Below, one piece after another: positions 33,834 through 43,774 of a DNA stretch of 43,774 nucleotides. Each line of letters begins with the position of its first letter. Within the stretch, counting starts at the first letter, position 1. The translations under genes and the position numbers were made by a program. The notes beneath the pieces are model-generated. The model worked only from the letters and a program-made list of their open reading frames with translations, made no database searches and was not told the origin of the DNA. Origin of the DNA: Hyphomicrobiales bacterium. Its GTDB lineage: Bacteria > Pseudomonadota > Alphaproteobacteria > Rhizobiales > Rhizobiaceae. The stretch is taken from NCBI GenBank assembly GCA_021775455.1, contig JAJFHU010000022.1, forward strand, positions 1-43,774. Direction: 5' to 3'.

Positions 33834-35615
33834 ATGGAAAATTCCAATATGAACCCCATCAGCAAGGCAAAACGTGAATTTCAAAAATCTTTGATAATCA
33901 TGGCCGTTTTCTCCTTGGCAACCAATCTTCTGTTGTTGTCCATTCCGCTTTACATGCTGCAAATCTATGATCGTGTGCTGCCATCGCGCAGTGATGACAC
34001 ATTGATATTTTTAACATTGATTGCCGTCTTGGCGCTGTTCGCTCTTGGGCTGCTCGAAGTTGTGCGGACAATAGTAGCCAATCGCGTTGCAGCTCGCCTT
34101 GATACGAGTTTGGGTGATCTTGCAATTCGATCCATTATCAGAGTTGGAGCATCGACCGGCGGTAATACTCAACCGTACAAAGATGTTGCTTCGCTTCGCG
34201 GATTGCTATCATCCAAGATAGCTTTTGTATTGCTTGACCTTCCTTTTGCATCAATATTCATTGCAATTTTGTACATGATCCATCCGGATCTCTTCTGGAT
34301 CACGCTAGCAGGTGCCGGAGTTCTTCTAATACTCGCATTTGGCAACCAAATTGCTACGCACAGGGCAAACCTAAACCACAACACACTTTCGGTTGTTTCA
34401 AACCAGAATGTTGAGCACTTGGCACGAAATTCAGACAGCCTGATCGCCATGGGAATGGTAAATGATGCCATCCTTCATTGGGGCAGTAATCGTGGCAAAT
34501 CGCTGCAGTCAGCAGACGCTGCAACAAACATCAACGCATGGTTTGCTGGTTTTTCAAGAATCCTGCGCATGGGTCTGCAACTGGCAATCCTCGGGTATGG
34601 TGCCAAATTGGTTCTAGCGGGCGAGATGACGGCTGGAATGATCTTTGCCTCCTCAATAATTTCCGGCCGAGGTCTTCAACCAATTGACCAAACCATAGGC
34701 TCATGGACGCAACTTGCTTCAGGCTGGCAGGCCTGGGCAAGGACCAAGGTATTTCTTGAAAACACTCATGAGGAAACAGAGCGTACCAAGCTGCCTACTC
34801 CTATCGGTAAACTGGAAGTTAAAGAGCTGCATCAACCAAACTTATCGGATCCGGGCAAACCAGCAATTTTGCAACATGTATCATTCCAGTTAGAACCAGG
34901 GGAATCAGTTGCTATCATAGGTTCCTCGGGTTCTGGCAAAACAACCCTAGCAAGAATGTTGGTTGGCGCGATCAAATCAAGAATCGGGCAGGTGAACATT
35001 GATGGTAATGATATCTGGAACTGGGACAGAGAAGCCCTTGGTAAACATGTGGGTTATCTCCCGCAAGATGTGGAGTTACTTCCCGGTACAATTTCCGAAA
35101 ATATTTCGCGCTTCGATTCCTCAGCACATGATGAAGAAATCATAGCGGCAGCCAGGCTTGCCCATGTTGAAGTTCTGATCCAATCTCTGCCAAAGGGCTA
35201 TGACACGGTCGTCGGACCCGGCGGAACACAGTTATCAGGCGGCGAAAAGCAACGAATCGCGTTAGCGCGGGCACTATTTGGGCAGCCAAAATTACTGGTT
35301 CTTGATGAGCCCAATTCGAACTTGGACATGGAAGGTAATCAGGCGCTAAGCGATGCGTTAGCGGATGCCAAGAAAAATCTTGTTACGGTGGTTCTTGTAA
35401 CCCAGCGAGAAGCGGTACTGAATGCAGTAGATAAAATCCTTCACATTGAAAATGGTGCAATTCGAGAGTTTGGAGATCGCCTGGAAATCCTAAACAAACT
35501 ACGAATCCAACGAGCAGGTGGCGAGAAGAAAACTGCTGCAAGTGCACAATCAAACAATGTAATCTCCTCAAAATTCGTTCACCAAATGAGAGCAAAAGCG
35601 GAGCAAACATCGTGA
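33834..35615 (+). CDS. Type I secretion ABC transporter (PrtD-like)
   Basis: This 593-residue inner-membrane exporter has a transmembrane domain (about 20-310: TNLLLLSIPLYMLQIYDRVL is the family signature) and an ATPase domain. Walker A is GSSGSGKTTLA at about 363-373, the ABC signature LSGGEKQRIALARAL starts near 466, and Walker B is LLVLDEPNSNLD near 488-499, followed by the switch-region glutamine/histidine-like VVLVTQRE. It lacks the peptidase-like N-terminal extension of HlyB and so belongs to the PrtD class that exports RTX proteases and similar proteins. ATG 33834 or ATG 33849 may be the start. It overlaps the next gene (membrane fusion protein) at GTGA. The neighbouring RTX peroxidase is the likely cargo. 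The outer-membrane TolC partner is not in the window. Confidence 0.93.
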   Translation: MENSNMNPISKAKREFQKSLIIMAVFSLATNLLLLSIPLYMLQIYDRVLPSRSDDTLIFLTLIAVLALFALGLLEVVRTIVANRVAARLDTSLGDLAIRSIIRVGASTGGNTQPYKDVASLRGLLSSKIAFVLLDLPFASIFIAILYMIHPDLFWITLAGAGVLLILAFGNQIATHRANLNHNTLSVVSNQNVEHLARNSDSLIAMGMVNDAILHWGSNRGKSLQSADAATNINAWFAGFSRILRMGLQLAILGYGAKLVLAGEMTAGMIFASSIISGRGLQPIDQTIGSWTQLASGWQAWARTKVFLENTHEETERTKLPTPIGKLEVKELHQPNLSDPGKPAILQHVSFQLEPGESVAIIGSSGSGKTTLARMLVGAIKSRIGQVNIDGNDIWNWDREALGKHVGYLPQDVELLPGTISENISRFDSSAHDEEIIAAARLAHVEVLIQSLPKGYDTVVGPGGTQLSGGEKQRIALARALFGQPKLLVLDEPNSNLDMEGNQALSDALADAKKNLVTVVLVTQREAVLNAVDKILHIENGAIREFGDRLEILNKLRIQRAGGEKKTAASAQSNNVISSKFVHQMRAKAEQTS

Positions 35616-37000
35616 ACTTTAATTTTTCGAATACTGAAAACGATACTCAGCCTGATGATGTTGTTGGATTATCCAAAGCTGAAGCTGAAATAGAGAAAAC
35701 CTGGCCAAACAATGTACCAACGCGCCTGATTACTCCGGTTATCTTGGGCTTTGTAACAATGATGTTGTTTTTCCTCGGAGGAGGTTATTGGGCTGCTTTC
35801 GCCCCGCTGTCCGGAGCGGTTATTGCAAATGGAATTGTAGAGGCTTCTGGCCAAAACGCCATAATTGAGCACTTAGAAGGGGGAATAATAAAGAAAATCA
35901 ATGTGTCAGAAGGTGATTATGTTTCCCAAGGAGATGTTTTGATCACGCTCGATGAAACACGCATAGTTGCAGAACGCAATCGCGTTCTTGCTGCGCTTGT
36001 TGAAAATGAAGCGCGCTATCAGCGCGCACTTGCGGAGAGAAACGGTGAAAGGAAAGTTGTACTTCCAACCTCACTTAAGGCATCTGCAAAACGACTTGAA
36101 TTTTCTGAAAACATATCACAACAAAAGTCTGAGTTTTCCAATCGGCTGGCCCGCCACCTAGCGCAATTATCTGCAATCAGTCAAAGAATAATGGCTCTGA
36201 AAGAGGAAATCATTGGTCTTGAAGATCAAAAGCAATCAGAGGAAGACAAACTTGCGATTATTCGAGAGGAGTTGTCGGAGAAGAAAACGCTCTTGGATGC
36301 TGGGCTTACACCGAAAAATGTATACGATGCTTTACGCAAATCTGAAGCTGATTCCATTGGCAGGATTGGAAGTTTCAAAGCCAATATCGCTCAACGGCGA
36401 TTTACCATAGCGGAAATGGAGGAGGAAAAAATCGGCCGCGAAGCGTCACGAAGAGAAGAAGCAGCCTCACAGCTCAATGAATTGGGCAAGACCATCAGTG
36501 ATCTAAAAGAACAATTGGAAGAGCGTTCCGATGCACTAGCCCGCTCTGAAATTCGCTCGCCTACAGGTGGCGTTGTTGTAAAGCTGGAAAAAAACACCAT
36601 TGGAGGTGTAGTTCAACCAGGGCAAGAGCTTGTTGAAATCCTACCTACTTCGAGCAAATTGATAATCGAAACTAAGGTACATCCAACCGAGATAGATGCT
36701 GTCGAAGTATCGCAAGTAGCATTTCTGCGGTTTTCTGCCTTAAATGCCCGGACTACTCCAGAAGTCAGGGCTACAGTTACTTACGTTTCAGCGGACAGGT
36801 TGGTCGACTCAGCCACCGGAGAACCATACTATACCGCTCGGCTAAATGTTGCATCGGAACTTCCAGCGGATATTACCAAAGATCAAATTTACCCGGGAAT
36901 GCCTGTTGAAGTATTTATCAAAACCGAAGAAAGAACCTTTTTGTCGTATCTCGTTCGCCCAATGCGTGATAGCTTCGCACGAGCATTCCGAGAAGAATAG
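35612..37000 (+). CDS. Type I secretion membrane fusion protein (HlyD/PrtE-like)
   Basis: This is a 462-residue periplasmic adaptor linking the ABC exporter to an outer-membrane TolC-type channel. It has one N-terminal transmembrane helix (about 43-67, ILGFVTMMLFFLGGGYWAAF), a biotinyl-lipoyl half-motif (IEHLEGGIIKKINVSEGDYV), a long coiled-coil hairpin (about 110-305), the second lipoyl half (ALARSEIRSPTGGVVVKL), and a beta-barrel ending in the conserved YPGMPVEVFIKTEERTFLSY ... LVRPM. The start is GTG at 35612, within the stop of the ABC gene (GTGA overlap), indicating translational coupling. Length and domain order are standard for PrtE-type adaptors. With the ABC gene it forms the dedicated exporter next to the RTX peroxidase. 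Confidence 0.93.
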   Translation: MNFNFSNTENDTQPDDVVGLSKAEAEIEKTWPNNVPTRLITPVILGFVTMMLFFLGGGYWAAFAPLSGAVIANGIVEASGQNAIIEHLEGGIIKKINVSEGDYVSQGDVLITLDETRIVAERNRVLAALVENEARYQRALAERNGERKVVLPTSLKASAKRLEFSENISQQKSEFSNRLARHLAQLSAISQRIMALKEEIIGLEDQKQSEEDKLAIIREELSEKKTLLDAGLTPKNVYDALRKSEADSIGRIGSFKANIAQRRFTIAEMEEEKIGREASRREEAASQLNELGKTISDLKEQLEERSDALARSEIRSPTGGVVVKLEKNTIGGVVQPGQELVEILPTSSKLIIETKVHPTEIDAVEVSQVAFLRFSALNARTTPEVRATVTYVSADRLVDSATGEPYYTARLNVASELPADITKDQIYPGMPVEVFIKTEERTFLSYLVRPMRDSFARAFREE

Positions 37001-37007
37001 ACATAAG

Positions 37008-37033
37008 TCCGATACAATAATTATTGTATCGGA
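37008..37033 (+). terminator. 26-bp perfect palindrome after the secretion operon
   Basis: TCCGATACAATAA (37008-37020) is followed directly by its exact reverse complement (37021-37033), 8 bp after the membrane fusion protein stop codon. It could fold into a long hairpin and end the transcript, but there is no T-run after it and no loop spacer, so a protein-binding site is equally possible. The rest of the gap to 37304 is A+T-rich and shows nothing else I can name. Confidence 0.5.
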
Positions 37034-37304
37034 ATGAATTACCGTCCGATAGAAAATATTAATCAATACAATGTAATAGATTATAAAAAATTCGAGAATT
37101 TTGCGAGTGAAATTAAATCGGTTGGTACGTTCAAATCACCGAAATTGCTTTCTAATTTTTAGGAGTCTCCCGCAAAATCTTTTTGTTTTGGGCTAATCTG
37201 GTATGTTGCTTGGTCGTTAGAGACTTTTCTCTCACATGTCATTGTCCACAGGCGAGAAGTCCCGATGCGATCAGTGAACACGTTTATGATATGTAAAATC
37301 CACC

Positions 37305-38006
37305 ATGTCTCTAAAGCCATCAATCCGGGTTTACAGCCCAGAAGATTTTCAACACATTGCATCAGCAATTCGAGTGAATGCGCGGAAAGTAAAGCGGCAC
37401 TCGGAAAAATTTAACGATGCCGCATTGTGGTTTCGAATAAACAAGTTTCCCTCAAGGTACATGACACCTTCAGAGATGAACAAGCGCCTTACTCAAATTT
37501 CCAACTTCACACGAAAACTTTTAAAGGCCCTGGGCATTGATGACCCAAAGAATGCTATAGATGGGTCAGGTAATTCCATAATTATTAATATTCTCACCAA
37601 CCATCCTGGTATCACAGATTCAGACGTATTTTCAGCAGCGGACAAGTTGGCACGACTTAACGAAATCTGTGATGGGATACTTGCGGCTTCAGACCTGAAC
37701 AAATGGTTGGCCGACGAAAGGGAAAAAGCGCTAAAGGTAAGCAAGTTAGTTACGAAACCAGGCCACACAGGAAATGATGCGATAAACGAATGGATCGCTT
37801 CAATGATGTCGATCTATCAAAAAATTACCGGTAGAATCCCGAGAATTTCCAGGGCATCTCCCACACAACCAAATGCCGGAAAGGCTACTGGTCCGCTAGT
37901 CCGTTTCCTTCAAGCAGCGGCAAGACCAATTTGTGTCAATATATCCAATGATGCTTGGGCTGCTCGCATTGAAGCGATCAGAAAGCGAACCGCCACGCAA
38001 AAATAA
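37305..38006 (+). CDS. Unknown 233-aa protein of the mobility module
   Basis: I do not recognise this protein. It is 233 residues long and basic, without signal peptide or membrane helix. The N-terminal part is helical and charged (FQHIASAIRVNARKVKRHSE, KFNDAALWFRIN). The middle has a helix-rich stretch (AADKLARLNEICDGILAASD, LNKWLADEREKALK), followed by a proline-containing linker and a C-terminal half (GPLVRFLQAAARPI, NISNDAWAARIEAIRKRT). No motif identifies a reaction. It is the first of a set of co-directional genes leading into the excisionase-like and recombinase genes, so an accessory role in the mobile element is a reasonable guess. Base composition is similar to the recombinase genes and not as A+T-rich as the sulfotransferase genes. 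Confidence 0.7.
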   Translation: MSLKPSIRVYSPEDFQHIASAIRVNARKVKRHSEKFNDAALWFRINKFPSRYMTPSEMNKRLTQISNFTRKLLKALGIDDPKNAIDGSGNSIIINILTNHPGITDSDVFSAADKLARLNEICDGILAASDLNKWLADEREKALKVSKLVTKPGHTGNDAINEWIASMMSIYQKITGRIPRISRASPTQPNAGKATGPLVRFLQAAARPICVNISNDAWAARIEAIRKRTATQK

Positions 38007-38056
38007 ATCGATCCCATCATTTAGCGATCCTGTGCACTACTTTTTACAAGAAGTGC

Positions 38057-38302
38057 ATGAGTACGAATCGCCAACATCTAAACTCAGCTGCAAAGAAAGA
38101 CATTCTTTCACAACTGAGCTGTGAAGCCGATGATGGTAGCTGCAGTCAGGCTAATTCACAGTTGCTAGGCAGAATTGCTGGCCTTCTCGGGCGTATAGCT
38201 GCTCGCGAATACATCTCACAACAACAAAGTGGCATGGTTGGCGATGCTGCGGATCTTGCGGAGAACTGCCACACTACTCCGGAGGATGACTGGGATGAAT
38301 AA
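38057..38302 (+). CDS. Small unknown protein upstream of the excisionase-like gene
   Basis: This is an 81-residue acidic protein: a predicted helical core (SQLLGRIAGLLGRIAAREYI) between polar ends, ending in TTPEDDWDE. No family recognised. The coding case rests on context: its TAA overlaps the ATG of the next gene (38295) by 8 bp, indicating translational coupling, and both sit in a tight co-directional row ahead of the recombinases. The start at 38057 is the most 5' ATG in frame; its ribosome binding site is weak (AAGAAG). Confidence 0.6.
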   Translation: MSTNRQHLNSAAKKDILSQLSCEADDGSCSQANSQLLGRIAGLLGRIAAREYISQQQSGMVGDAADLAENCHTTPEDDWDE

Positions 38303-38483
38303 TCATCAGAAATCGGACTATCAGACCGTTGCTGAGGTCGCTTGTGACCTCAATGTTTCGGAAAAACATGTCCGCCGCCTGATCAAGGGTGGCAAGCTGG
38401 CCTGCTACCGGTTCGGCAATGCCCTTCGCATCAGACGCGAAGACAAAGAAAAGTATGAGAAATCATGCCATTACGTGAAATAA
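38295..38483 (+). CDS. Excisionase-like / MerR-type helix-turn-helix DNA-binding protein
   Basis: This 62-residue protein is little more than one DNA-binding domain. DYQTVAEVACDLNVSEKHVR, then RLIKGGKLACYRFGNALRIR and REDKEKYEKSC, match the HTH_17 (excisionase/DNA-binding) pattern, where the first helix pair reads the DNA and GKLxxxRxGxxxRI forms the wing. The ATG at 38295 has GGAGG 9 nt upstream; the open frame extends 22 codons earlier, but that part is the shadow of the 81-aa gene. In integrative elements such proteins bend DNA for excision or control the integrase promoter. Its position just before three recombinase genes fits a recombination directionality factor. A 151-bp non-coding, A+T-rich gap follows. 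Confidence 0.85.
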   Translation: MNNHQKSDYQTVAEVACDLNVSEKHVRRLIKGGKLACYRFGNALRIRREDKEKYEKSCHYVK

Positions 38484-38634
38484 TGAAGATTTATAATATA
38501 AATATTATGATGTTTATTGGGAATATTAACACAAGTATAGATAACCAATATTATGTTTACACTTTCCCAATTTTAATCTATTGTCTACCCAAGTCCTCCC
38601 AAGACAACACTAGAACAGGAAGGATTGTTCCCAA

Positions 38635-40341
38635 ATGACCAAAATCGATCATGCATTTGAGCCCCTGGAACCCACCTTGGCTAACGCTATTATTCTGATC
38701 GAAAATGATCCGTCGCTGACAGATGCCACTAAAACCCAGTGGCTTTGTTCAATCCGCAGGATTGCCAAGTGGCTCGACAGACCTTTGGAAGTTCTACCCG
38801 CCAGGTTCACTGCACTTCGCCAGCCGGTAAACCGGCTCAACTCAGCGCGGATCGGTGTCTCCCGGAAAACCCTTTCAAATCACAAGAGCAACTTCAGGGC
38901 GGCAATCAATCATGTATCCGGTAAAGACCGTTCATATTCCCGGGGTGTACCGCTCTTGCCTGCTTACTCAACCCTCCATGGCAAGATTGATGACAGATGG
39001 GCCAGTATCCGCCTGCTTTGCTTCTTCCGCTACCTTTCCGGGCTCAAGGTTGATCCGCACAATGTTACCGATCAAGTTCTGGAAGGTTTTTTTGACCACA
39101 GGGAACAGACCACTTTCCACAATGTTACCCTTGCCTATCGCCGTAGTGTTGCCCGTGCCTGGAACAGGTGCATGGACACGGTTGAAGGCTTTCCGGCAAA
39201 TCTGTTGACGGTTGAGGCCCTCAAGCCACGATTTGAAGGGCCAGAATGGGATGAGTTTCCAAGTGGCTTTCGGGATGAAGTTGAAGCTTATCTTGACTTT
39301 CTTGCCTCTCCCCATCGCAGTTCCAGTGGCCGTCGCCGGAAAGCCTGCAAGCAATCGACCATCAATACCCGCCGCCGGGAAATCATGGCAGCTGCAAAAC
39401 TGGCTGTTCGGCTTGGTACACCGATTGAAGGTTTTACGGAACTTCGCAACCTTGTTGAACCCAAAATGGTTCGCAAGGTGCTCGATGAATACTGGAAGCA
39501 GTATGGTGAACAGCCCAGCCAGTATGCAATCGATCTTGCATGGAAACTGCTTTCAATAGCTCGTCAAACCAATTGTCTCTCTGAAACAGAACTCAAAGAA
39601 CTGGATGATATCCGCTACACCCTGGAAGAACATCGACGTCAAAGACTGACCGACAAGAATTTTGCAATCGTGAGAACCGTATTGTCCGGCAGTTTCTGGA
39701 TCAAAGTTATAGGGCTCCCGGACAAGTTGATGGCAGAAGCCATGGCACGGCGTAAAATCTCACCAATGAAAGCAGCAGTCCTTGCCCGTACCGCACTGGC
39801 AATCCGGCTACTTACCTACGCCCCCGTTCGCATCGGCAATCTTGCTGCAATCTCGCTTGAAGAAAATCTCATTCGCCCTGATCTGAATGAAGGGCCATAT
39901 TGGCTGATATTCCCCGATCATGACGTCAAGAACAATACAGAACTGACGTTCGAATTCGATGCGAAGGTGACCAGGTTCATTGAGCGTTACATTCGTGATT
40001 TTCGTCCGGTCCTGTTGCGCGGCTCAAACTCCTCCTGCCTGTTTCCTGGTGGCAAGGGAGAAGGAGAGCACATCCTTTCATCCTCACTTTCTGATCACAT
40101 CACCAAGTGCATCAACAAGGAACTGGGAATCCGGATTACGGCCCATCAGTTCAGGCATGCTGCCGCTGCGATCATCCTGAAAAGTGATCCAGGGAACTAT
40201 GAACTGGTTCGGCGTATCCTTGGGCACAAGAACATTCAGACCACGATCAACTTCTATGTCGGACTGGAAACGCTGGAGTCTTCAAGACAGTTTGGTGAAC
40301 TGATTGACAATTATCAAAACGGGAAACCCGATGACCGGTAG
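38635..40341 (+). CDS. Tyrosine recombinase/integrase (568 aa), first of three recombinases
   Basis: This is a 568-residue tyrosine site-specific recombinase. The C-terminal catalytic domain has the full set: Arg399 (APVRIGNLAAISL), a beta-hairpin lysine region (HDVKNNTEL), His504-x-x-Arg507-His508 (AHQFRHAAAAII), His531 (RILGHKNIQTT) and the nucleophile Tyr541 (INFYVG). The N-terminal 370 residues are much longer than in phage integrases and contain SAM-like core-binding segments (TKTQWLCSIRRIAKWLDRPL; YRRSVARAWNRCMDTVEG). The size is similar to TnpB of Tn554-type elements, though I see no proof of relationship. Its stop codon overlaps the start of the next recombinase by 11 bp. It probably acts with that partner in cutting and joining att sites. 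Confidence 0.93.
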   Translation: MTKIDHAFEPLEPTLANAIILIENDPSLTDATKTQWLCSIRRIAKWLDRPLEVLPARFTALRQPVNRLNSARIGVSRKTLSNHKSNFRAAINHVSGKDRSYSRGVPLLPAYSTLHGKIDDRWASIRLLCFFRYLSGLKVDPHNVTDQVLEGFFDHREQTTFHNVTLAYRRSVARAWNRCMDTVEGFPANLLTVEALKPRFEGPEWDEFPSGFRDEVEAYLDFLASPHRSSSGRRRKACKQSTINTRRREIMAAAKLAVRLGTPIEGFTELRNLVEPKMVRKVLDEYWKQYGEQPSQYAIDLAWKLLSIARQTNCLSETELKELDDIRYTLEEHRRQRLTDKNFAIVRTVLSGSFWIKVIGLPDKLMAEAMARRKISPMKAAVLARTALAIRLLTYAPVRIGNLAAISLEENLIRPDLNEGPYWLIFPDHDVKNNTELTFEFDAKVTRFIERYIRDFRPVLLRGSNSSCLFPGGKGEGEHILSSSLSDHITKCINKELGIRITAHQFRHAAAAIILKSDPGNYELVRRILGHKNIQTTINFYVGLETLESSRQFGELIDNYQNGKPDDR

Positions 40342-41382
40342 CAAGAAAGTCAGATATCTCAAGCCTGAGGAATGGCCGGAGCCGGACCGCAAAGCCTGGC
40401 TCGATGCCTGTAAACCGCATCAGCGTTTGCAGCGGGGTGGACGGGCCGCTCACATGAAACCGGTTTCGCAACATGACCTTGCCCAGCGCTACGGCTGCTT
40501 TGTCGGCTTTCTGGAAAGAATTGGGCAGCTGAAACGTACCGAAACCGCGCTTGCCCAAGTCACACCAGAAATGATTGAACGCTATGTGGCAGATTTATCA
40601 CGCAGGGTCAGTTCGGTAACCGTTCATGGTTCCATATCCAAACTGAGGCGCGTAATTGAAATCATTGATCCGGCATTTGATGTTCAGTGGCTGAAGGAAC
40701 GCGGGCTGGAACTGCAGGAAAACATGCAACCCAAGTCCCGGGCAAACCAGATCGTATCAAGCAAACGGATATTTAATGCAGGAATTGCCCTGATAAAAAG
40801 AGCTCATTCACAGCCGGGTCTTACGTCCTTAAAAAGAGCACGCCTCGCCCGCAACGGATTGTTGATTGCATTCCTCGCCCTGTGTCCCATCCGTGTGAAG
40901 AACCTTGCTGCGCTCACGCTGGGCGAATCATTGATCCGTCAGGAAGGTCAGTGGTGGCTGTTGCTTTCTGAAGATGACACAAAGTCGAAACGCCGTGATC
41001 ACAGGATCATTCCTGATATACTCGTCCCCTGGATTGAACTCTACGTGACTGAACTGAAACCCGCCTTCCCGGATTCGGAAACGGCCATGTGGCCGTCCCA
41101 ATATGGTGGCAAAATGAGTACCGCCGGTATCCAGAGATTGGTGAATAACACAACAAGGCTCACCTTGGGAAAGGCATTGTCACCACACATATTCCGCAAG
41201 TGCGTTCCTCACACAATCGCGGGTATTGATGGATCGAGAATTGGCCTTGCTTCGTCCCTTTTGCAACACAGCGATCCGCGTACCACGGAAAAACACTACA
41301 ACTTGGCTTCCGGTGTTGAATCATCCAGAATATTCTCAAGGCTAGTAGACAGCATGAAAGTCACAGGAAAAGGAAAGCATCA

Positions 41383-41392
<10 letters not shown>
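40331..41392 (+). CDS. Tyrosine recombinase/integrase (353 aa), second of three recombinases
   Basis: This is a 353-residue tyrosine recombinase. An N-terminal SAM-like DNA-binding domain (FVGFLERIGQLKRTETALAQ) is followed by the catalytic domain with Arg188 (CPIRVKNLAALTL), the beta-hairpin lysine region (DDTKSKRRDHRII), His286-x-x-Arg289 (SPHIFRKCVPHTI), His313 (LLQHSDPRTTEK) and the nucleophile Tyr323 (KHYNLASG). Lys290 replaces the usual histidine after Arg. I use the ATG at 40331; the frame is open from a TTG at 40304 but lacks better signals. It overlaps the upstream recombinase by 11 bp and the downstream serine recombinase by 10 bp, so all three are translationally coupled. The size pair 568/353 recalls TnpB/TnpA of Tn554-like systems, in reversed order. 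Confidence 0.93.
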
Positions 41393-43050
<1,658 letters not shown>

Positions 43051-43174
43051 CCAAGGTTTCAGCTACCTGCTGAAACGAAAAAACCGCCAACCAAAATCCA
43101 GCTGATGTGAGTTCTGGCAAGCGGCCACATAAAGTGTACATAAAAGAGAAGCTCGTGAAACCATGCATTTGGCA

Positions 43175-43292
43175 GACCTGGCAGTGACCTACTCTCCCGT
43201 GCCTTAAGACAAAGTACCATCGGCGCTGAGGCGTTTCACTTCCGAGTTCGGAATGGGATCGGGTGCAGCCACCTCGCAATAACCACCAGGTC
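43175..43292 (-). rRNA. rrf: 5S ribosomal RNA
   Basis: On the minus strand this 118-nt gene starts GACCTGGTGGTTATTGCG and ends GGTCACTGCCAGGTC, whose ends pair. The internal landmarks TGCACCCGATCCCATTCCGA, then ACTCGGAAGTGAAACGCCTC and GGCACGGGAGAGTAGGTC are universal for bacterial 5S rRNA. It lies between 23S and tRNA-fMet. Ends are estimated to within a few bases. Confidence 0.95.
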
Positions 43293-43449
43293 GGCGAAAT
43301 GCATGTAACTGGTCAATAAACTGTATTTTGCAAAGCAAACAGCCGAAGAGGCTGCCGCGAGGCAATCTGAGCGCGCTATTATCGCAGCCAACAGCTATAG
43401 CTGTTTGGCGCGAGATAGAACAAAGAACGAATATGGGTAATGAGAACGA

Positions 43450-43774
<325 letters not shown>

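Overview
The window looks like an alphaproteobacterial chromosome, probably Hyphomicrobiales (Rhizobiales) or a close marine relative. At the right end, read leftwards, are the 3' end of a 23S rRNA gene, a 5S rRNA gene and an initiator tRNA-fMet, the usual order at the end of an alphaproteobacterial rRNA operon. The anticodon stem of the tRNA has A-G-G/C-C-U in place of the usual three G-C pairs, a variant I recall from rhizobial initiator tRNAs. PilZ, CHASE-histidine kinase, LuxR-type, RTX and PrtD/PrtE-type secretion genes fit the same group.

Layout. (1) 1-2539: an IS3-family element runs off the left edge. Its terminus (about 139) has cut off the tail of a Sel1-repeat gene, which sits next to an intact Sel1-repeat gene. 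(2) 2614-5709: an unusual fusion of an ArsP/DUF318-like permease with an FG-GAP/VCBS propeller and a C-terminal ASPIC/UnbV domain. (3) 5731-6045: a fragment resembling the 3' end of tRNA-fMet, then an IS6-family transposase remnant. (4) 6381-11146: a small exported protein, a PilZ protein, a CHASE-PAS histidine kinase with an Rcp1-like response regulator, and a LuxR-type regulator without a visible luxI. (5) 11405-12220: a decayed hipA. (6) 12242-42985: a probable 30.7-kb genomic island. It is bounded by an exact 13-bp repeat, TTGGTTGCGGGGG, whose right copy is the 3' end of the tRNA-fMet gene.

Inside the proposed island there are three modules. The first (12.5-27.5 kb) is a surface-polysaccharide and sulfation region. 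It holds a GT39-like membrane glycosyltransferase, three stand-alone sulfotransferases, a large sulfotransferase/coiled-coil/WbsX/RgpF fusion, a DUF616/GT8/RgpF fusion, rmlA and rmlC, a rmlB stump joined to IS3 debris, an RTX tail remnant and a PhyH-family dioxygenase. A sulfated, rhamnose-containing surface glycan is the simplest inference. The second (27.8-37.0 kb) encodes a 1623-residue secreted animal-type heme peroxidase with RTX repeats, a divergent OmpR-like regulator with a degenerate receiver, and a dedicated type I ABC exporter with its membrane-fusion partner. The third (37.3-43.0 kb) is the mobility module: an unknown 233-aa protein, a small protein, an excisionase-like HTH protein and three overlapping recombinase genes (two tyrosine, one large serine). 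The serine recombinase gene ends inside the tRNA, so its last residues are read from antisense tRNA sequence.

The most noteworthy items are the mixed tyrosine/tyrosine/serine recombinase operon at tRNA-fMet with its proposed att sites, the multi-enzyme sulfation/glycan fusions, the secreted peroxidase cassette, and the permease-propeller fusion. All calls come from reading the sequence; no database search was run.
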